64,000 bases of DNA from Cryptomeria japonica (Eukaryota; Streptophyta; Pinopsida; Cupressales; Cupressaceae): contig NC_081412.1 in the NCBI RefSeq assembly GCF_030272615.1, positions 105,780,296 to 105,844,295 of the forward strand. Reading direction: 5' to 3'. A program made the translations under genes and the position numbers. The first letter of the stretch is position 1, and the number at the start of each line of letters is the position of its first letter. Positions 12,148-24,272 of this stretch are shown one piece after another. The notes under the pieces were generated by a model that was not told the DNA's origin, searched no databases, and saw only the letters and a program-made list of their open reading frames with translations.

Positions 12148-15100
12148 TCAATCAAGTGAACCTTCTGGATCACCTCTAACCCTTACTATCTCAAGTATTT
12201 CCTCATGCTCAGATTCATGAACTTTCCACAAATCCTTGTTAAGAGGTCTACCATGATATTTAATCAAATGAATATTTGTTGCAAAAAGAAGGTTTGAGTA
12301 ATGAAGAATATGTATGTGTGTCTCAAAGTCCTCAAACAACTAGGCATTAGAATTTTTGATAGGGTACCTACATTTAATAGAAGGATAATTTAATGCCAAA
12401 ATCAATAGAATGACTAATAAATAAATGATTTTAAGAGGTCTCGATACAACTTGACACAACAATGGTACCTTCTAAGCCATGTCCCTGTCACAACAACGGA
12501 TCCTATTGGGTACTCAATACCCTCTCCATCAACCACTGTAGAAGTCAATTTCTTTTTGGCCTCAATACAACGACACAAATAGTAATTTTTTCCTTCTTCA
12601 TTGTTCTCATCTGTAATAACTGCATATACATGACCTGCATTTAATAGAAGAATATAAGTTAATACCAAAATCAACATAAGTTAATACTAATAAATTGAGC
12701 TTAAATTTGATTTTACCCAAGTAACAAATTGCAACCCTTTACCTAGTTCAACTATGTCTGATACATGGTCAAAATCCACTGATGCTTCAATCTAGTTCAT
12801 TTGTAGTGCTCTAGGAAGTTAATATGTATCTAGGGTTTTCAAAGGTCTACAAGACCATTGGTCAACCCACTCTTTTGATTCACATTCATCCCACACAAAA
12901 TGCATACATGAAGAGAAAAAGCATGCAATCTGTCTAGTATAAATAAATAGTGATGTTGCATTTGAACTTCTGAATGAATGCATGTCACTTGATCATGTAA
13001 GTGTACAACAATCTAGATAGTTTTCTATGTTAGATTCATGTATTAACCAAAAATATCTAGAAATCATAGACGTACCTGCATTACCTGGTCCCATCGTAGA
13101 GTTACACCATTGCATAATTGCTTATGCATTTATTAACATTGTACCACCTTTGTACTTTAATTCAACTCTGGTAAGAGCTCTTTTCACACATGCTCCTGCA
13201 CCATCATACTCTCCCTTTCCATGCCCTACCTCAATGAAATTCCAAAAATGTTGCACACCACTTGTCACATGCATCCTAGTCAACCACTAGAACATCCTTG
13301 CATTCTTGAATTGTGTAGTGCAATTGTCCAACCATATTAAGTGTTGGTTGTATCTTACATCTCTTTCCCTTAAACTATCAGAGAAGACTATAAAGCATCC
13401 TTGCACAAACTCTGAGGAATGAGTATGACCATCGTTGATATAGAAGTGATATTCTCTTATAACCTTTTTGTCCTCCTCTGTGCTATCATGTGCATGCATG
13501 AATGCTATTTGTACAAAAATTGTAACTTGTGTAGAGTGGTAATACATAGATTGTACTTCATTTTGTGGCTTTAGTGTATAATTCTCAGAAAAATCAATGA
13601 TAGAGACAATAGTGTCAAGGGGGAATGTGTCCTTACACAACTTGAATTGCTCATCTAACCACCTAGCTCTATGTGTGTGACCTATGTAATCATACACTAG
13701 TTTCTCTTGAAACATCTTCATAAAATCAGCTACTCATATATCCCTTTTCACTAATTCACGCCTCTTTAATTTTTTTCCATCTTTAACACCATATGTGACT
13801 GACTTGTATTTTCTAATAAAAACTAGTTCCTTACCAATTTCATGTGTGCTATCCAGATGTAGGCATCTATGTAACTATTGCAAACCACCACATGTAGGAC
13901 AAAAACCTCTCAAACACATCATCTTATGGTAAATGCACCCATCATCTCGTCTACATAGTACACTTGAAATAAATTCTCTTGATGACTTAGGAGGTGCTTG
14001 TAGACCACATTCCTGTAAAACATCGTTAGTGTGCAAAGTACAACATATATAGCGATAAATATCATAATGCATGGAAAATTCAACATGGACCCTACAACAA
14101 CATGTAGTGCGTGCATGATTAATCTTAAAATAAAATGGTTTTGTCATCTCAAAAAATCTTTGACTAATTTTAATTTGAGGAAAGATTTGAAGAAACCTTT
14201 CATAAAATTGTGTTTGAGTTGTATCTAAATAGTATTTTGGATGTGGCTCACAATTACTAATTCCAATTCGCCTTCTAACAAAATCTCTTTGGTTGGGTGA
14301 AACCCTTGTGTTTTCATGCCAATATTTCTCAATTAATGTTGTTAGTGCATCAACAACAACCTTATCCTTGTGTGGGAGTCTACCCGAGAATGCCCAAAGA
14401 GAATTATTGTTAGGATCCTTGATTTTCTCTCACCTCTCTAAGGCATAGTGTAATGTGGTTCTACTTATCCTTAATGACTTGTTTGTTTTGCTTATTAAAC
14501 AAGATTTTTTCATTTCCTTTCCCATTATGGTTGATGTGAGGACACGACGAGTAACATTAGCATCTTTAGTGCGTGATTTCGAACCAATGGCTTGGTATAC
14601 ATCAAAAATATTTCTCACAATGGTTCTTTCACTATTATTTTTAGATGTTCTTAACCCCAAAATTTTCATTCTCTCTCTAAATTTCAGATTTTTAATAATT
14701 TAAACAACTAATTGGCATCCTCAACTTTGATTTAAGTTTTCAAAATAGTTATTCCAAATTCTTCTAACTGTTCTTCTACAAGTTCTTTCAAAAATTTCAT
14801 CATGAATTGGCTTCACAATATTTTCATCAATATCTATTAGGAACTTTGGTTTTCTACGAAGTATTCTAAGAGGTGTTAAGATTGGTGCATGCTCTTCATT
14901 TTCATTAGGTGCATTATGTGCATTGATCACATCAAATTCAAATGTTATATCTTCTTCAATTCCATTAACATGTGCATTCACTAAATCATTTTCAAATGGT
15001 GTATGTTCATTGCATTCATTAGGTGCATTCATCATATGCATTTGAATTGGTGTATGTTGATCATTTATTTGGTCCATTCATCATATCAATTTCAATTGTT

Positions 15101-15249
15101 GAATGTTCATCACTTTCATTAGATGCATTAGATGATGTACCTTCATGTAATCTCCTCATACACTCCCTTTGTTGCCTCTCTTTATTCATTTGTTCCTCTC
15201 TTGCTCTTTCCCATTGTCCTACACATAACATCATGATGACAATCCACAA
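12148..15249 (-). pseudogene. Decayed multi-exon DDE-type transposase-like gene
   Basis: This appears to be the gene of a cut-and-paste DNA transposon. Reading down the minus strand: an N-terminal acidic and asparagine-rich region (15249-14721); a basic segment (14669-14430); a Cys-rich part with a CPTCGG motif (about 13880); then a core with DFSENY (about 13600), LDNCTTQFKN (about 13320) and GHGKGEYDG (about 13220), which fits a D-D-E arrangement. Plausible splice donors lie near 13075 and 12470 and acceptors near 12640 and 12345. The C-terminus ends at a TGA at 12148. Several in-frame stops (for example near 13875 and 13735) make it nonfunctional. I cannot name the superfamily with confidence. 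Confidence 0.6.
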
Positions 15250-15594
15250 TCAAATAGAAAAAAAACAACAAATGATCATCATCTTGCTATAATCTAAAGT
15301 AACAATAATAAAATAACTTTAAAAAAAACCAAAATACAAGACAAATCAATCATGGTCAAAGCAAAAAAATAAAAAATTATCATCATTTTGTTATAATCTA
15401 AAGTGACAATGATAAAATAACTTTAAAAACAATCCAATATATGAGAAAAATCAATCATTTCAAACAAAAAGTGAAAAAAAAATATGAAAACCTAATTGTT
15501 ACTATCCCATAAAATCATGTGCAAAAGCAGTGGGGTCTTCAAACAACTTGCAATGCTGGTTTTTAGGCCATTGGGACTAAAATATATTAGTCTC

Positions 15595-15727
15595 TTTTTC
15601 ATAACCCATACGGGTTATGGAAACCTAATGTGAACGTTCACAATTTCTCATAGCCTATATGGGTTATGTAGAACTAGAAGTTTTGGCCTTAGTTCTACAT
15701 AACCCGTATGGGTTACGCGTTATGTAG
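15595..15727. repeat. Three palindromes, about 49 bp apart (left set)
   Basis: Imperfect copies of the palindrome TAACCCGTACGGGTTA are centred near 15610, 15660 and 15709. Each is linked to TAGTTCTACA or a similar flank. They lie upstream of the minus-strand transposase gene and match a second set at 28418-28575. Confidence 0.8.
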
Positions 15728-15756
15728 AACTAGGAACCAAATAGGAAGTAAATAGG

Positions 15757-15761
15757 AAGTG

Positions 15762-15822
<61 letters not shown>

Positions 15823-16075
15823 ATAGAATAGGATAAGGAGAGGGGGATGGAGAGAGAGTTAGAGACAAAGAGAGAAGGGGATAAGGAGAGGGGGAGGGAG
15901 GGATATTGGGAAAAGGATAGGGGAGAGGGAGAGAGAGGGAGATTGTAAAAAGGAGATGGAGGGAGAGAGAGAGAGGGGGGGTAAGAGAGAGTAGGGGGAG
16001 AGGGGATAAGAGAGAGAATAAGAGATAGGAATAGAGGGAGAGAATAGGATAACGAGAGGGGGAGGGAGAGAGAGG

Positions 16076-16128
<53 letters not shown>

Positions 16129-16205
16129 GGAGATAGGAAGAGAGGGAGAGAGAGAGAGAGGGGGGGAGAGGGAGAGGGAGGGCTGAGATGAGTAGAATAT
16201 GATAA

Positions 16206-16251
<46 letters not shown>

Positions 16252-16690
16252 AGGATATTGGGAGAGAGGGAGAGGGAGAGCTGAGATGAGGAGAATATGA
16301 TAAAGGGAGAGAGAGAGAGAGAGTAGGATGAGAGAGAGAGATTGGGAGAAGGGGAGAGAGAGAGTAGGATGAGAGAGAGAGAAGGGGGAGGGAAGGAGAT
16401 TGGGAAAAGGAGAGAGAGAGAGAGAGAGAGAGGGGGGAGGGGGAGAGAGAATAGGATAAGATAACGAGAGGGGGAGGGGGAGGGGGAGGGAGAGGGAGGG
16501 GGAGAAAAAGAGAGAGAAGGGGGAAAGGGTGAGAATAGGACAGGATAATGAGAGAGAGAGAGAGAATGGGATAGGGAGAGAGAGTAGGAGGAGGAGAGGA
16601 TGAGAGACATGAGGTAGAGAGAGAACGAGAAGGATAAAAGGGTGAGAAAATCAACAGAGAAAGAAGTAAGAGGTGGAGAGAGATGAGATA
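15757..16690. repeat. GA-rich purine tract, about 0.93 kb
   Basis: Almost pure purine on the plus strand: (GA)n runs mixed with GGGAG, GAGGGG and occasional AATAGGATAA interruptions. The long minus-strand open frames are leucine/serine/proline artefacts of the CT strand. Such tracts can form triplex DNA and slip during replication or assembly. Confidence 0.95.
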
Positions 16691-16805
16691 GAACTCAAGG
16701 AGGATAATTAGGGCTCAGAATAGATAGAGACGGTGATGGGGGAAGGAAGATGAGAGAGAGTGGAAAAGAAGAGAGACAAGCATGTATACAAACATATATA
16801 CATAT

Positions 16806-17602
16806 TGTAGACACCCAAAATTGTCCAATCTAATTAAATAAATATTTTATTTATTTAATTATCTAAGCCTAATTCTTCTATTAATTAAATAAATCTTTAT
16901 TTATTTAATTCATTCATTTATCCTCTTCTAGCCTTATTTCTCATTTAAATAAATACATTTATTTATTTAAATTATCCCTTTCTTAAATTAAATAAATATT
17001 TTATTTATTTAATTGTCCTACTTCTTCTATTAATTAAATAAATCTTTATTTATTTAATTAATTCATTATCTTTTTCTACCCATGACACATGTCATTCATC
17101 TCTTAATTCATACACTACCTACCTCTTTCATTATTTTGGTATTTCTTTTACCTACCCTCTAATCCTAGCCAACCTCTCTTTTTACACCTCTCAATCTTAA
17201 CCCTCCATTTCTTATTGTGTCTTCTATTTAAAGAGATGCCTTCTTCATTGTCAAACCCTAATGACATATCCTAATGACATATCCTAATGACTGATTTTGG
17301 AGTACTTGGCTACACTACAATTCCACTTGCAACCACATTCCGTTCTTTGTTGAGCTCTTGTGCATATAAAAATCTGAGAGCAAGTATATCAAGCAAGATC
17401 AATGGAGATAGGAAGAATGGAGATCAAAACCCTATTGGACATGTGATGGTATAATCTTTGTGATTTTGAATTATTTGCATTGTCTTAGGTTATCTTCATA
17501 TGTTATGGTGGATCTTTGTTCATTGTTAGGCTAGGGTTTAGTGGTTGGATTCATTTAGCCTTTCAATTTTGTTATTATTTTTATCCATTTTCACCATAAA
17601 CA
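16806..17602 (+). repeat. 5' LTR of gypsy element B
   Basis: 797 bp from TGTAGACACC to AAACA. The first 260 bp hold five AT-rich palindromes built from AATAAAT...ATTTATT. A TATA-like sequence (TATTTAAAG, about 17226) precedes what is probably the transcribed part. Confidence 0.95.
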
Positions 17603-17605
17603 TTT

Positions 17606-17623
17606 TGGCACGCCCGGTGGGAC
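17606..17623 (+). other. Primer-binding site of element B
   Basis: TGGCACGCCCGGTGGGAC starts 3 bases after the LTR. This is the G/C-rich type of primer site found in large plant gypsy elements. The exact tRNA would need a tRNA 3'-end comparison. Confidence 0.8.
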
Positions 17624-17689
17624 ATGGATTTTTCTTAGATCTATGTTTTTTTCAGATTTTTCTAACCCTATATTGCTGTTTTGTAAAAC

Positions 17690-18590
17690 AATTTGGAGAA
17701 TAATCTTGTGCAGCTAGGGTTTTGGACACAAAATCAAGATCTTGGAGAGATTTGATCATATCTCATAAACGGCTTGGAAATTTTGCACCAAAGTTTTTTT
17801 ACAGGTTGAAGAAAGTATCAGGAGCTCTCAATCCAAAATTCAAAATTTTTGGAGCAAATTTTCAATTTTTAGGAATTTTTTATGATTTTTCATAAAAAAT
17901 TTATTTTGAGAGCAAATGAGAGAATTTTTTGGATTTTCTTACATTTTTGGAAATATCTCATAATTATACACAGGATCTGTTCTTTGTAAATTTAATTTTG
18001 ATGCAAAATATTTCCCTAAAAATCAGATCTTTAAAAATTAGGGTTTTTTTTGTATTTTGATCAGATCTCACAAACGGCTTTGAATTTTGCCATAAAATTT
18101 TTTGTGAAGGTCGGGAACAGTATCAGAAAGATTTAGTAAAAATTTCAGATTTTGTGGATCGATTTTGCATTTTATATGAATTTTTTATGATTTTTCATAA
18201 AAAATTAATTTTGAGAGCAAATTAGCGAATTTTTTGGATTTTCTTACATTTTTGGAAATCTCTCAGAATTATACACAGGATCTGTTCTTTTTGATTTTAA
18301 ATTTGATGCAAAATCATTCTTCAAAAATCAGATCTTTGAAAATTGGGGTTTTGCATTATTTTACTCATATCTCACAAACTGCTTAGATTTGTTGTAGGAA
18401 ATTTTTTGTGCAGGTTTGGAAGACCATCAAAAATCTCCAGTAAAAATTTCAGATTTTTTGGATCGATTTTGCATTTTATATAAATTTTTTATGATTTTTC
18501 ATAAAAAATTAATTTTTGGAGCAAATTAACAAATTTTTTGGATTTTCTTACATTTCTGGAAATATCTTGAAATTTTACAGGTGGTCTTTT
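17690..18590 (+). repeat. Leader repeat of element B, about 304-bp unit, three copies
   Basis: The phrase GGATTTTCTTACATTT recurs at about 17931, 18234 and 18539. ATTTTTTATGATTTTTCATAAA precedes it in each copy, with that phrase itself a small inverted repeat. The block is noncoding and lies between the primer site and gag. Confidence 0.9.
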
Positions 18591-20168
18591 TTTATGATGA
18601 ATCAAGTCTTTGAATTGGTCAACAAAACGCATTGTTGAAGGCCCCTATTTCACAAAGTCTTTTGGATCTAAAATTTACCTAACTTGTGTGCTTGCAGGAA
18701 GGGGTGATCATTTGAAACAATCCAAACTACTAATAAATCTTTGTTGCAGGTCCTTGGCAAGGTTTTTGGGATTTTTATTGTGTGCCTTGTTTTCATAGAC
18801 TAGCAAACACTTCAATTGGTGCACTAAAATTGAATCATTGTCTTTTGTGTCTTGAGCAATAAGCTCTTTTTATTTAATCTTTAGAGGGCCTGTCTTCCCG
18901 TGTGGTCATTAGGACTACTAGTGAGAAGAGAACGACCCAAGTGGTAGCGAGGAAAACCCACCTCATCTAAACCACTATAATCAAATGTATTCATGGTGAA
19001 AACTATGAATAACGTGTGCTGATTAGTTCATACCGACACTATGTCTCCCCATAAACCCGTTTGATCAAATTTATTTGATCATTTGTAGGGCGTAACCCCT
19101 ACCGGCTGGGAGCCTTCTGTATTTACAGAGCTGAAAGTGCCACATGTATGGCCACACGAGCAGATGCCCTTACTAGCACCTTTTTGTTTTAGAAGCCCAA
19201 ATCCTTCTAGTTGTTGGGGCAGGAGGTCGAACCTCTGGTAGCGGCCCACACACATACGGTTCTTAGTAGAGATACAAAGTTCGCCATGGGGAGTTTTCAT
19301 GGGGACTGATGCTTGGCTGACCCGAGAAGTGAGTGCTGAGGGTGGAGCCAGTGAGGTCAAGCATCTAAGTATCCGCTCTGAATAGCGTAGCCTCGGGGGT
19401 AAAACCCTATGTGGGATCAACAACTATTGTCTTGGCCAGCCATAAGAATTGTGTTTGACTTATGTTAAACATTCAAACAATCAAGACCAAACAGCAAAAC
19501 ATTGTGTCTTTTGTGTCTTCAAGTGTATGCAAAACAATTTTACATCAAACAACACACTTTTCTTGGAGTCATTGTCAGTCTAAACACTTGCAAACATTGA
19601 GTCCTCATCAACATTGTGTCCTCTTGTCACGAAAAATAGTCAAACATTCAGATTTGGTCACCACCAAAAACTTCACAAATTGGAAAAATTTCACAGTCCA
19701 ACAAACAAAAGAAATCAGTTTCGGTATACTTGAGCTTCCTAGGTTGTCTCTTCAGATTTCATCTAGCATTCAGCCTATTCTAAGGTCTCACATAGTCCAT
19801 CATTGCTTCACATCGCATTTTACATTCATACTTGTCTAAACTTGAGTCAAAAGGTCACTTGCTTGTCCTCATCATACTTTGTCAACACACTACATACAAC
19901 TACACTTTGCTAAGTGGTCCCTCATCAAGGTTTTTTACCTTTGGGTCTCATTTGGTCTTACTTAGGGTCAAGGTCAGCTTACCTCATCAAGAGAAACGAT
20001 CGTCTCTTTGGAAGTCACACCTACTCTACTACTTACATACTTGGTCTTACACTTTGGACATTGCAAGTACACCTCAAGATTCATTTACACTCCATACAAC
20101 TCTTGGTCTTCCATACTCTTTTCATATTTTTCATCTAGTCTCTCACATATTGGTCAAACACCTAGTTC
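18591..20168 (+). other. Untranslated leader of element B
   Basis: No motif-bearing frame. At about 19080-19430 a less AT-rich stretch has minus-strand open frames with no recognisable domain. Long gag leaders are usual in large plant gypsy elements. Confidence 0.6.
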
Positions 20169-23100
20169 ATGGTTGAAACCTGCCTTCAAAAATCTAGGAG
20201 AATAGCTAAAGAAGCTCAAGAATCTGCAAACATGAGTTCTTATGAGTATGACAATGATCTATTCTACAATCCTGAGCACACTACATTACCAGACATGAAT
20301 GTTTATAGAAACAATCCAAATGTGGAAAGCGCAAATGCTATAAACAACAATACTACACACAATGACAATGTTGACAACTCTTCAATACTATCAGCAGACA
20401 TACAAGAATCCATAATGGATCCTCAATTCAATAGATTGGTTGAAGAGATAATGAAGAGAGATCGTCAATACTTTTTAAACATGATGGCACAAAGTGGAGC
20501 TAAAATACCGCATGATTTTGACTTATCTCAACTTATGGAAAGTCGACCCTCACAACAAGCTCAACCCAACATGGATCAAAGGAGACCAAATAGTGGAGGA
20601 AATAGAGGACCGAATATGATGTCTGAGTCACCATCAGTTTTGCTTCAAAAACTGGCAATCCCACATACACAAGCTCAAACATATGATACTTACATTCAAA
20701 GACCATCATGGAGGCCCTATGCTCAAACACATGCTCAAGATATGGGTCAATCAAGACAAGTGGATACTCAAGGACATCCTCAAAATTTTGACACAAGGAG
20801 ACCTCATGTCAAAATTGGGGGCAACACAATGGAAAATGAAAGACCTGTTGAATATGGTTTATACACACAAAACAGATATGGAGTCCCTCAACAAGAAGTT
20901 ATGCCAAGTGCTCCATATATGTTGCAACAATATAGACCTCCATATGGACATGTCTACGATCAGTATCATCCATACATGCAACAAGCTCCTCCTCAAATGG
21001 GTGTTTCAAACATGGGGTATGCTACAAGAAATCAGTCTCCTCCCAAGAATAATTTGGAACAACAAATTAGAGATCTACAAAAGAAAGTGGAGGACATGAG
21101 TACATCAAAACCTACATATAATATGAGAGATATATGCCCTTATCCCTTCGATAAGAGCATTCCAATGCCTCCATTTCCTCCACATTTTGTGACACCAAAA
21201 TTTGACAAATATAGAGGGAGAGGAGACCCCAAGGCACACATAAGACAATTCTTCACAGCTTGCATTGAGGTAGCGGCAGAAGAAACATACTTAATGAGGT
21301 TATTCCCACAGAGCTTAGGAGATCAAGCTATGGAATGGTTTTCTCAATTACCTCTTGGTATTAAGTCATGGGGCGACTTAGCAGAGGCATTCATCCAGCA
21401 TTTCTCTTACAACATTGAAACAGATGTCTCAGTTACTACCTTGTGCAATACTAAACAAAAAGAAGGAGAATCTTTCGCAACATTTTTACAGAGATGGAGA
21501 AACCTAGCTAGCAGATGCTCTTGTGAGATCCCACAAAAACAAATGGTGGAGATGTTCACACAAAATGTTAACAAGGCTATTGGCTATGATCTCAGAAAAG
21601 CTTGTTTGTCTACATTCAAGGATGTCATTGAAAAGCGCCTAGCAACAGAAAGAGTCTTAATTGAACAAGGAGTTATCAAACTATTCAAAGAAAACAAAGA
21701 GGACTTCAAAGGAAAGGACAAACCAAAATTTTGGAACAAGAACAAGAACACAGTTAATGATGGTGTTGTTGATGCCAACACAGTGAGACCAAACTTCATC
21801 TTTTCTGGATCAAATTCTACCAACAATCAAGTGAACAATCAAACAACTTCAAAACCACGAAGGAAGTACACTCCATTGGGAGAACCACTTGAATCAATAT
21901 TCAAAAATCTTGTAGCAAACAAAGTGATCACAGTCCCAGATTTTCCTCCATATGAACCAAAGGTAAAACCGAATTGGTGGAATGATGATGAGTTTTGTGA
22001 GTTTCATAAGAGCAAGGGTCACAAGACAAGTAATTGCCATCGATTGAAAAACATTGTGCAAGATCTCATTGACAGAGGAGATATTGAGATTGAGGGACAT
22101 TCATCTAACCAAGAGCATGAGGTGTTTAAGGAACCATTCCCAAAACATGACAAAGGAAAAGGCAAAGTCACAGATGATCAAGCCAATTATACCAGAGCAC
22201 CTTACAATTATGATTCTACCATCAATCACATCTCAATGGACAATCATATTTCTACCATTACTATCAAAAATAAAAATCCTGAGAATCCTCCTCAGCGACC
22301 TAAAATTGTCCTAAAAGGTGTGGGATCTTCATCCGAAGCTACCTCCGAATGTCATGTTACAACCCGTCAAGGTAAGATTACATTGCCAAGTGCCTCCACT
22401 AAGAATACCAATCCTTTATCTACCAAGCCTGAGTACGACCTTGTAGAGCAATTAGGGAAGACACCCGCGCTCATCTCCATTCTTGAGCTCTTACGTATAT
22501 CTCCTGCACATAAAGCCATCCTCGACAAAATCTTGAGAGACACTGCTATCCCTACTGATCTGAACGTGGACCAGTTTCAAGCCATGGTGGGATACCTATC
22601 TGTTCCACACTCCCTCACATTCACAGAAGCCGATGATGCCTCCATAAGTCAGCCTCATAATGCACCTTTACACGTTGAAGCCTTCATACATAAACACCGA
22701 ATAAAGCGAGTCCTGATAGATGGAGGAGCAGGTCTTAACATTTGTACCTTGAGTACCATCAAACAATTGGGATATTCTGACAAAGCTGTGAATTCTACAA
22801 ACCAAATCACTATTAAGGCTTATGATGATGAAGAGCGCTCGTCCAAGGGCACAGTCACCTTACCACTAAGAATAGGGCCAGTCACAAAGGATGTGGTTTG
22901 TCAAGTCCTGGATCTAGATCTCACGTATAACATATTGCTAGGACGTCCGTGGATTCATGAAATGAGGGCAGTCCCATCAACATATCATCAGTGCATTAAG
23001 TTTCCTCACAATGGAGTCGAGGTAACGGTCAATGGTGATCCAAATCCATTCATATATTGCAATAACTTGAGATCACATACTGAGACTATCATTCCCAGCA

Positions 23101-24272
23101 ATTGCGAAGCTATTCCTTCATCGGCATATGTGGATCCTGAATCCTTAAAAGCTTCTACATCAAAACAGGCAGAGCTAAAAGAAGACAAGTTCAAGATTAA
23201 AGACATGGGATGTGGTGAGTACATCTTTCATGTTGATCAAATCCCACAGTCTCCTAAGCCATTCAGTCAACAGGAGCAACCTACAAACAATTTGCAATGC
23301 CAAGGAATTGGGTGTGAACCACCTAATGTTGTGGCTACTAAGTCTGAATGCAAATCTCCTCTAGTGGTGCAAGCAACTCTTGATATCAATAGTCCTAAGA
23401 GTGGTTCCAGCAAAGAATCTATTGAGCATATCGCCAGCCCTCTTGATAACTCACATAGCCTTACCATATCATCCACTCATTCCATTTCCACTCCACTTCC
23501 AGACTTGGATCAACAAGAATCACAAAAGCCCTTACTTATTGGGGATAAAAAATCAAGCTTTCAAAAGAAAAATCTAAAATTCAAAAATAAAGAAAAGTCC
23601 TTTAGTCCAAATCAAAATCAAAAGCTATTGGACTCTGCAAAAATCAAATTCAAGGATAAAAATCCTATGAAAGAAAAAGAGCAAGAGTTGATATCCCCTA
23701 ATATCAAAATAACTGGGGGCAAAAATTCTACAATTGCTAGTCAAAAAGCATACTTGTTGATCCTAAGTCTCCATCATGCTATCCTACTTTCACTTCTTTT
23801 CACAATCATAAGCCTTCATAACTCATCCACTTGTTCCACACATCCTTTTCCTTCTGGTGATACATCATTGACCTTTAATGGAGCTTCCTCAAAGGACTTT
23901 GCTATCAGTGATGCCCAAACTTCTTTAGGTGACACACATATGGGCCTACGTAGTCCACACACTAGTAATTCTATCTCAATTCCTTCATCAAGGAAGACAG
24001 TCACTCGAGATACACATCATTCAGTCAAGGAACAATGCAGTTACAATCACAAAGTCAAGCCTCGCGCATTTGAGGTAGGTGACTTAGTCCTCAGAGAGAA
24101 CCCCAAGAATCAGCAAGACAGAGATAAGAAGGGCAAGTTCGAACCAAACTGGCTTGGTCCTTACATCATCACAGTGGTATATGGATCTGGGGCATATCAG
24201 CTCTCAACTACAGAAGGAGAACCCTTGGAGGATCCTATCAACAGCATGCACCTTCGCAGGTTCTACACATAA
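20169..24272 (+). CDS. Gag-protease polyprotein with fused integrase tail (element B)
   Basis: Single uninterrupted frame of 1367 codons. The likely real start is the ATG at 20232 (residue 22, MSSYEYD), because the first 21 residues look like leader. Order: Gln/Pro-rich N-terminus; retrotransposon gag domain at about 355-450 (AMEWFSQLPLGIKSW); Cys/His knuckle C610-H613-H618-C623; aspartic protease with the catalytic motif at D851 (IDGGAG) and ILLGRPW at about 925; a hydrophilic spacer of about 330 residues; then, from about 1290, an integrase C-terminal tail (FEVGDLVLR, WLGPYII). Reverse transcriptase, RNase H and the integrase D-D-E core are missing, with the frame preserved across the loss. 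It would make particle proteins but cannot copy itself. Confidence 0.9.
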   Translation: MVETCLQKSRRIAKEAQESANMSSYEYDNDLFYNPEHTTLPDMNVYRNNPNVESANAINNNTTHNDNVDNSSILSADIQESIMDPQFNRLVEEIMKRDRQYFLNMMAQSGAKIPHDFDLSQLMESRPSQQAQPNMDQRRPNSGGNRGPNMMSESPSVLLQKLAIPHTQAQTYDTYIQRPSWRPYAQTHAQDMGQSRQVDTQGHPQNFDTRRPHVKIGGNTMENERPVEYGLYTQNRYGVPQQEVMPSAPYMLQQYRPPYGHVYDQYHPYMQQAPPQMGVSNMGYATRNQSPPKNNLEQQIRDLQKKVEDMSTSKPTYNMRDICPYPFDKSIPMPPFPPHFVTPKFDKYRGRGDPKAHIRQFFTACIEVAAEETYLMRLFPQSLGDQAMEWFSQLPLGIKSWGDLAEAFIQHFSYNIETDVSVTTLCNTKQKEGESFATFLQRWRNLASRCSCEIPQKQMVEMFTQNVNKAIGYDLRKACLSTFKDVIEKRLATERVLIEQGVIKLFKENKEDFKGKDKPKFWNKNKNTVNDGVVDANTVRPNFIFSGSNSTNNQVNNQTTSKPRRKYTPLGEPLESIFKNLVANKVITVPDFPPYEPKVKPNWWNDDEFCEFHKSKGHKTSNCHRLKNIVQDLIDRGDIEIEGHSSNQEHEVFKEPFPKHDKGKGKVTDDQANYTRAPYNYDSTINHISMDNHISTITIKNKNPENPPQRPKIVLKGVGSSSEATSECHVTTRQGKITLPSASTKNTNPLSTKPEYDLVEQLGKTPALISILELLRISPAHKAILDKILRDTAIPTDLNVDQFQAMVGYLSVPHSLTFTEADDASISQPHNAPLHVEAFIHKHRIKRVLIDGGAGLNICTLSTIKQLGYSDKAVNSTNQITIKAYDDEERSSKGTVTLPLRIGPVTKDVVCQVLDLDLTYNILLGRPWIHEMRAVPSTYHQCIKFPHNGVEVTVNGDPNPFIYCNNLRSHTETIIPSNCEAIPSSAYVDPESLKASTSKQAELKEDKFKIKDMGCGEYIFHVDQIPQSPKPFSQQEQPTNNLQCQGIGCEPPNVVATKSECKSPLVVQATLDINSPKSGSSKESIEHIASPLDNSHSLTISSTHSISTPLPDLDQQESQKPLLIGDKKSSFQKKNLKFKNKEKSFSPNQNQKLLDSAKIKFKDKNPMKEKEQELISPNIKITGGKNSTIASQKAYLLILSLHHAILLSLLFTIISLHNSSTCSTHPFPSGDTSLTFNGASSKDFAISDAQTSLGDTHMGLRSPHTSNSISIPSSRKTVTRDTHHSVKEQCSYNHKVKPRAFEVGDLVLRENPKNQQDRDKKGKFEPNWLGPYIITVVYGSGAYQLSTTEGEPLEDPINSMHLRRFYT

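Noticed and set aside
15713-16654. Two long overlapping minus-strand open frames of about 300 codons
   Set aside because: Pure Ser/Leu/Pro translation of the CT strand of a GA repeat; no start context, domain or codon structure.
19079-19423. Minus-strand 114-codon frame in the leader of element B
   Set aside because: No motif, lies opposite the untranslated leader, and composition matches noncoding DNA around it.
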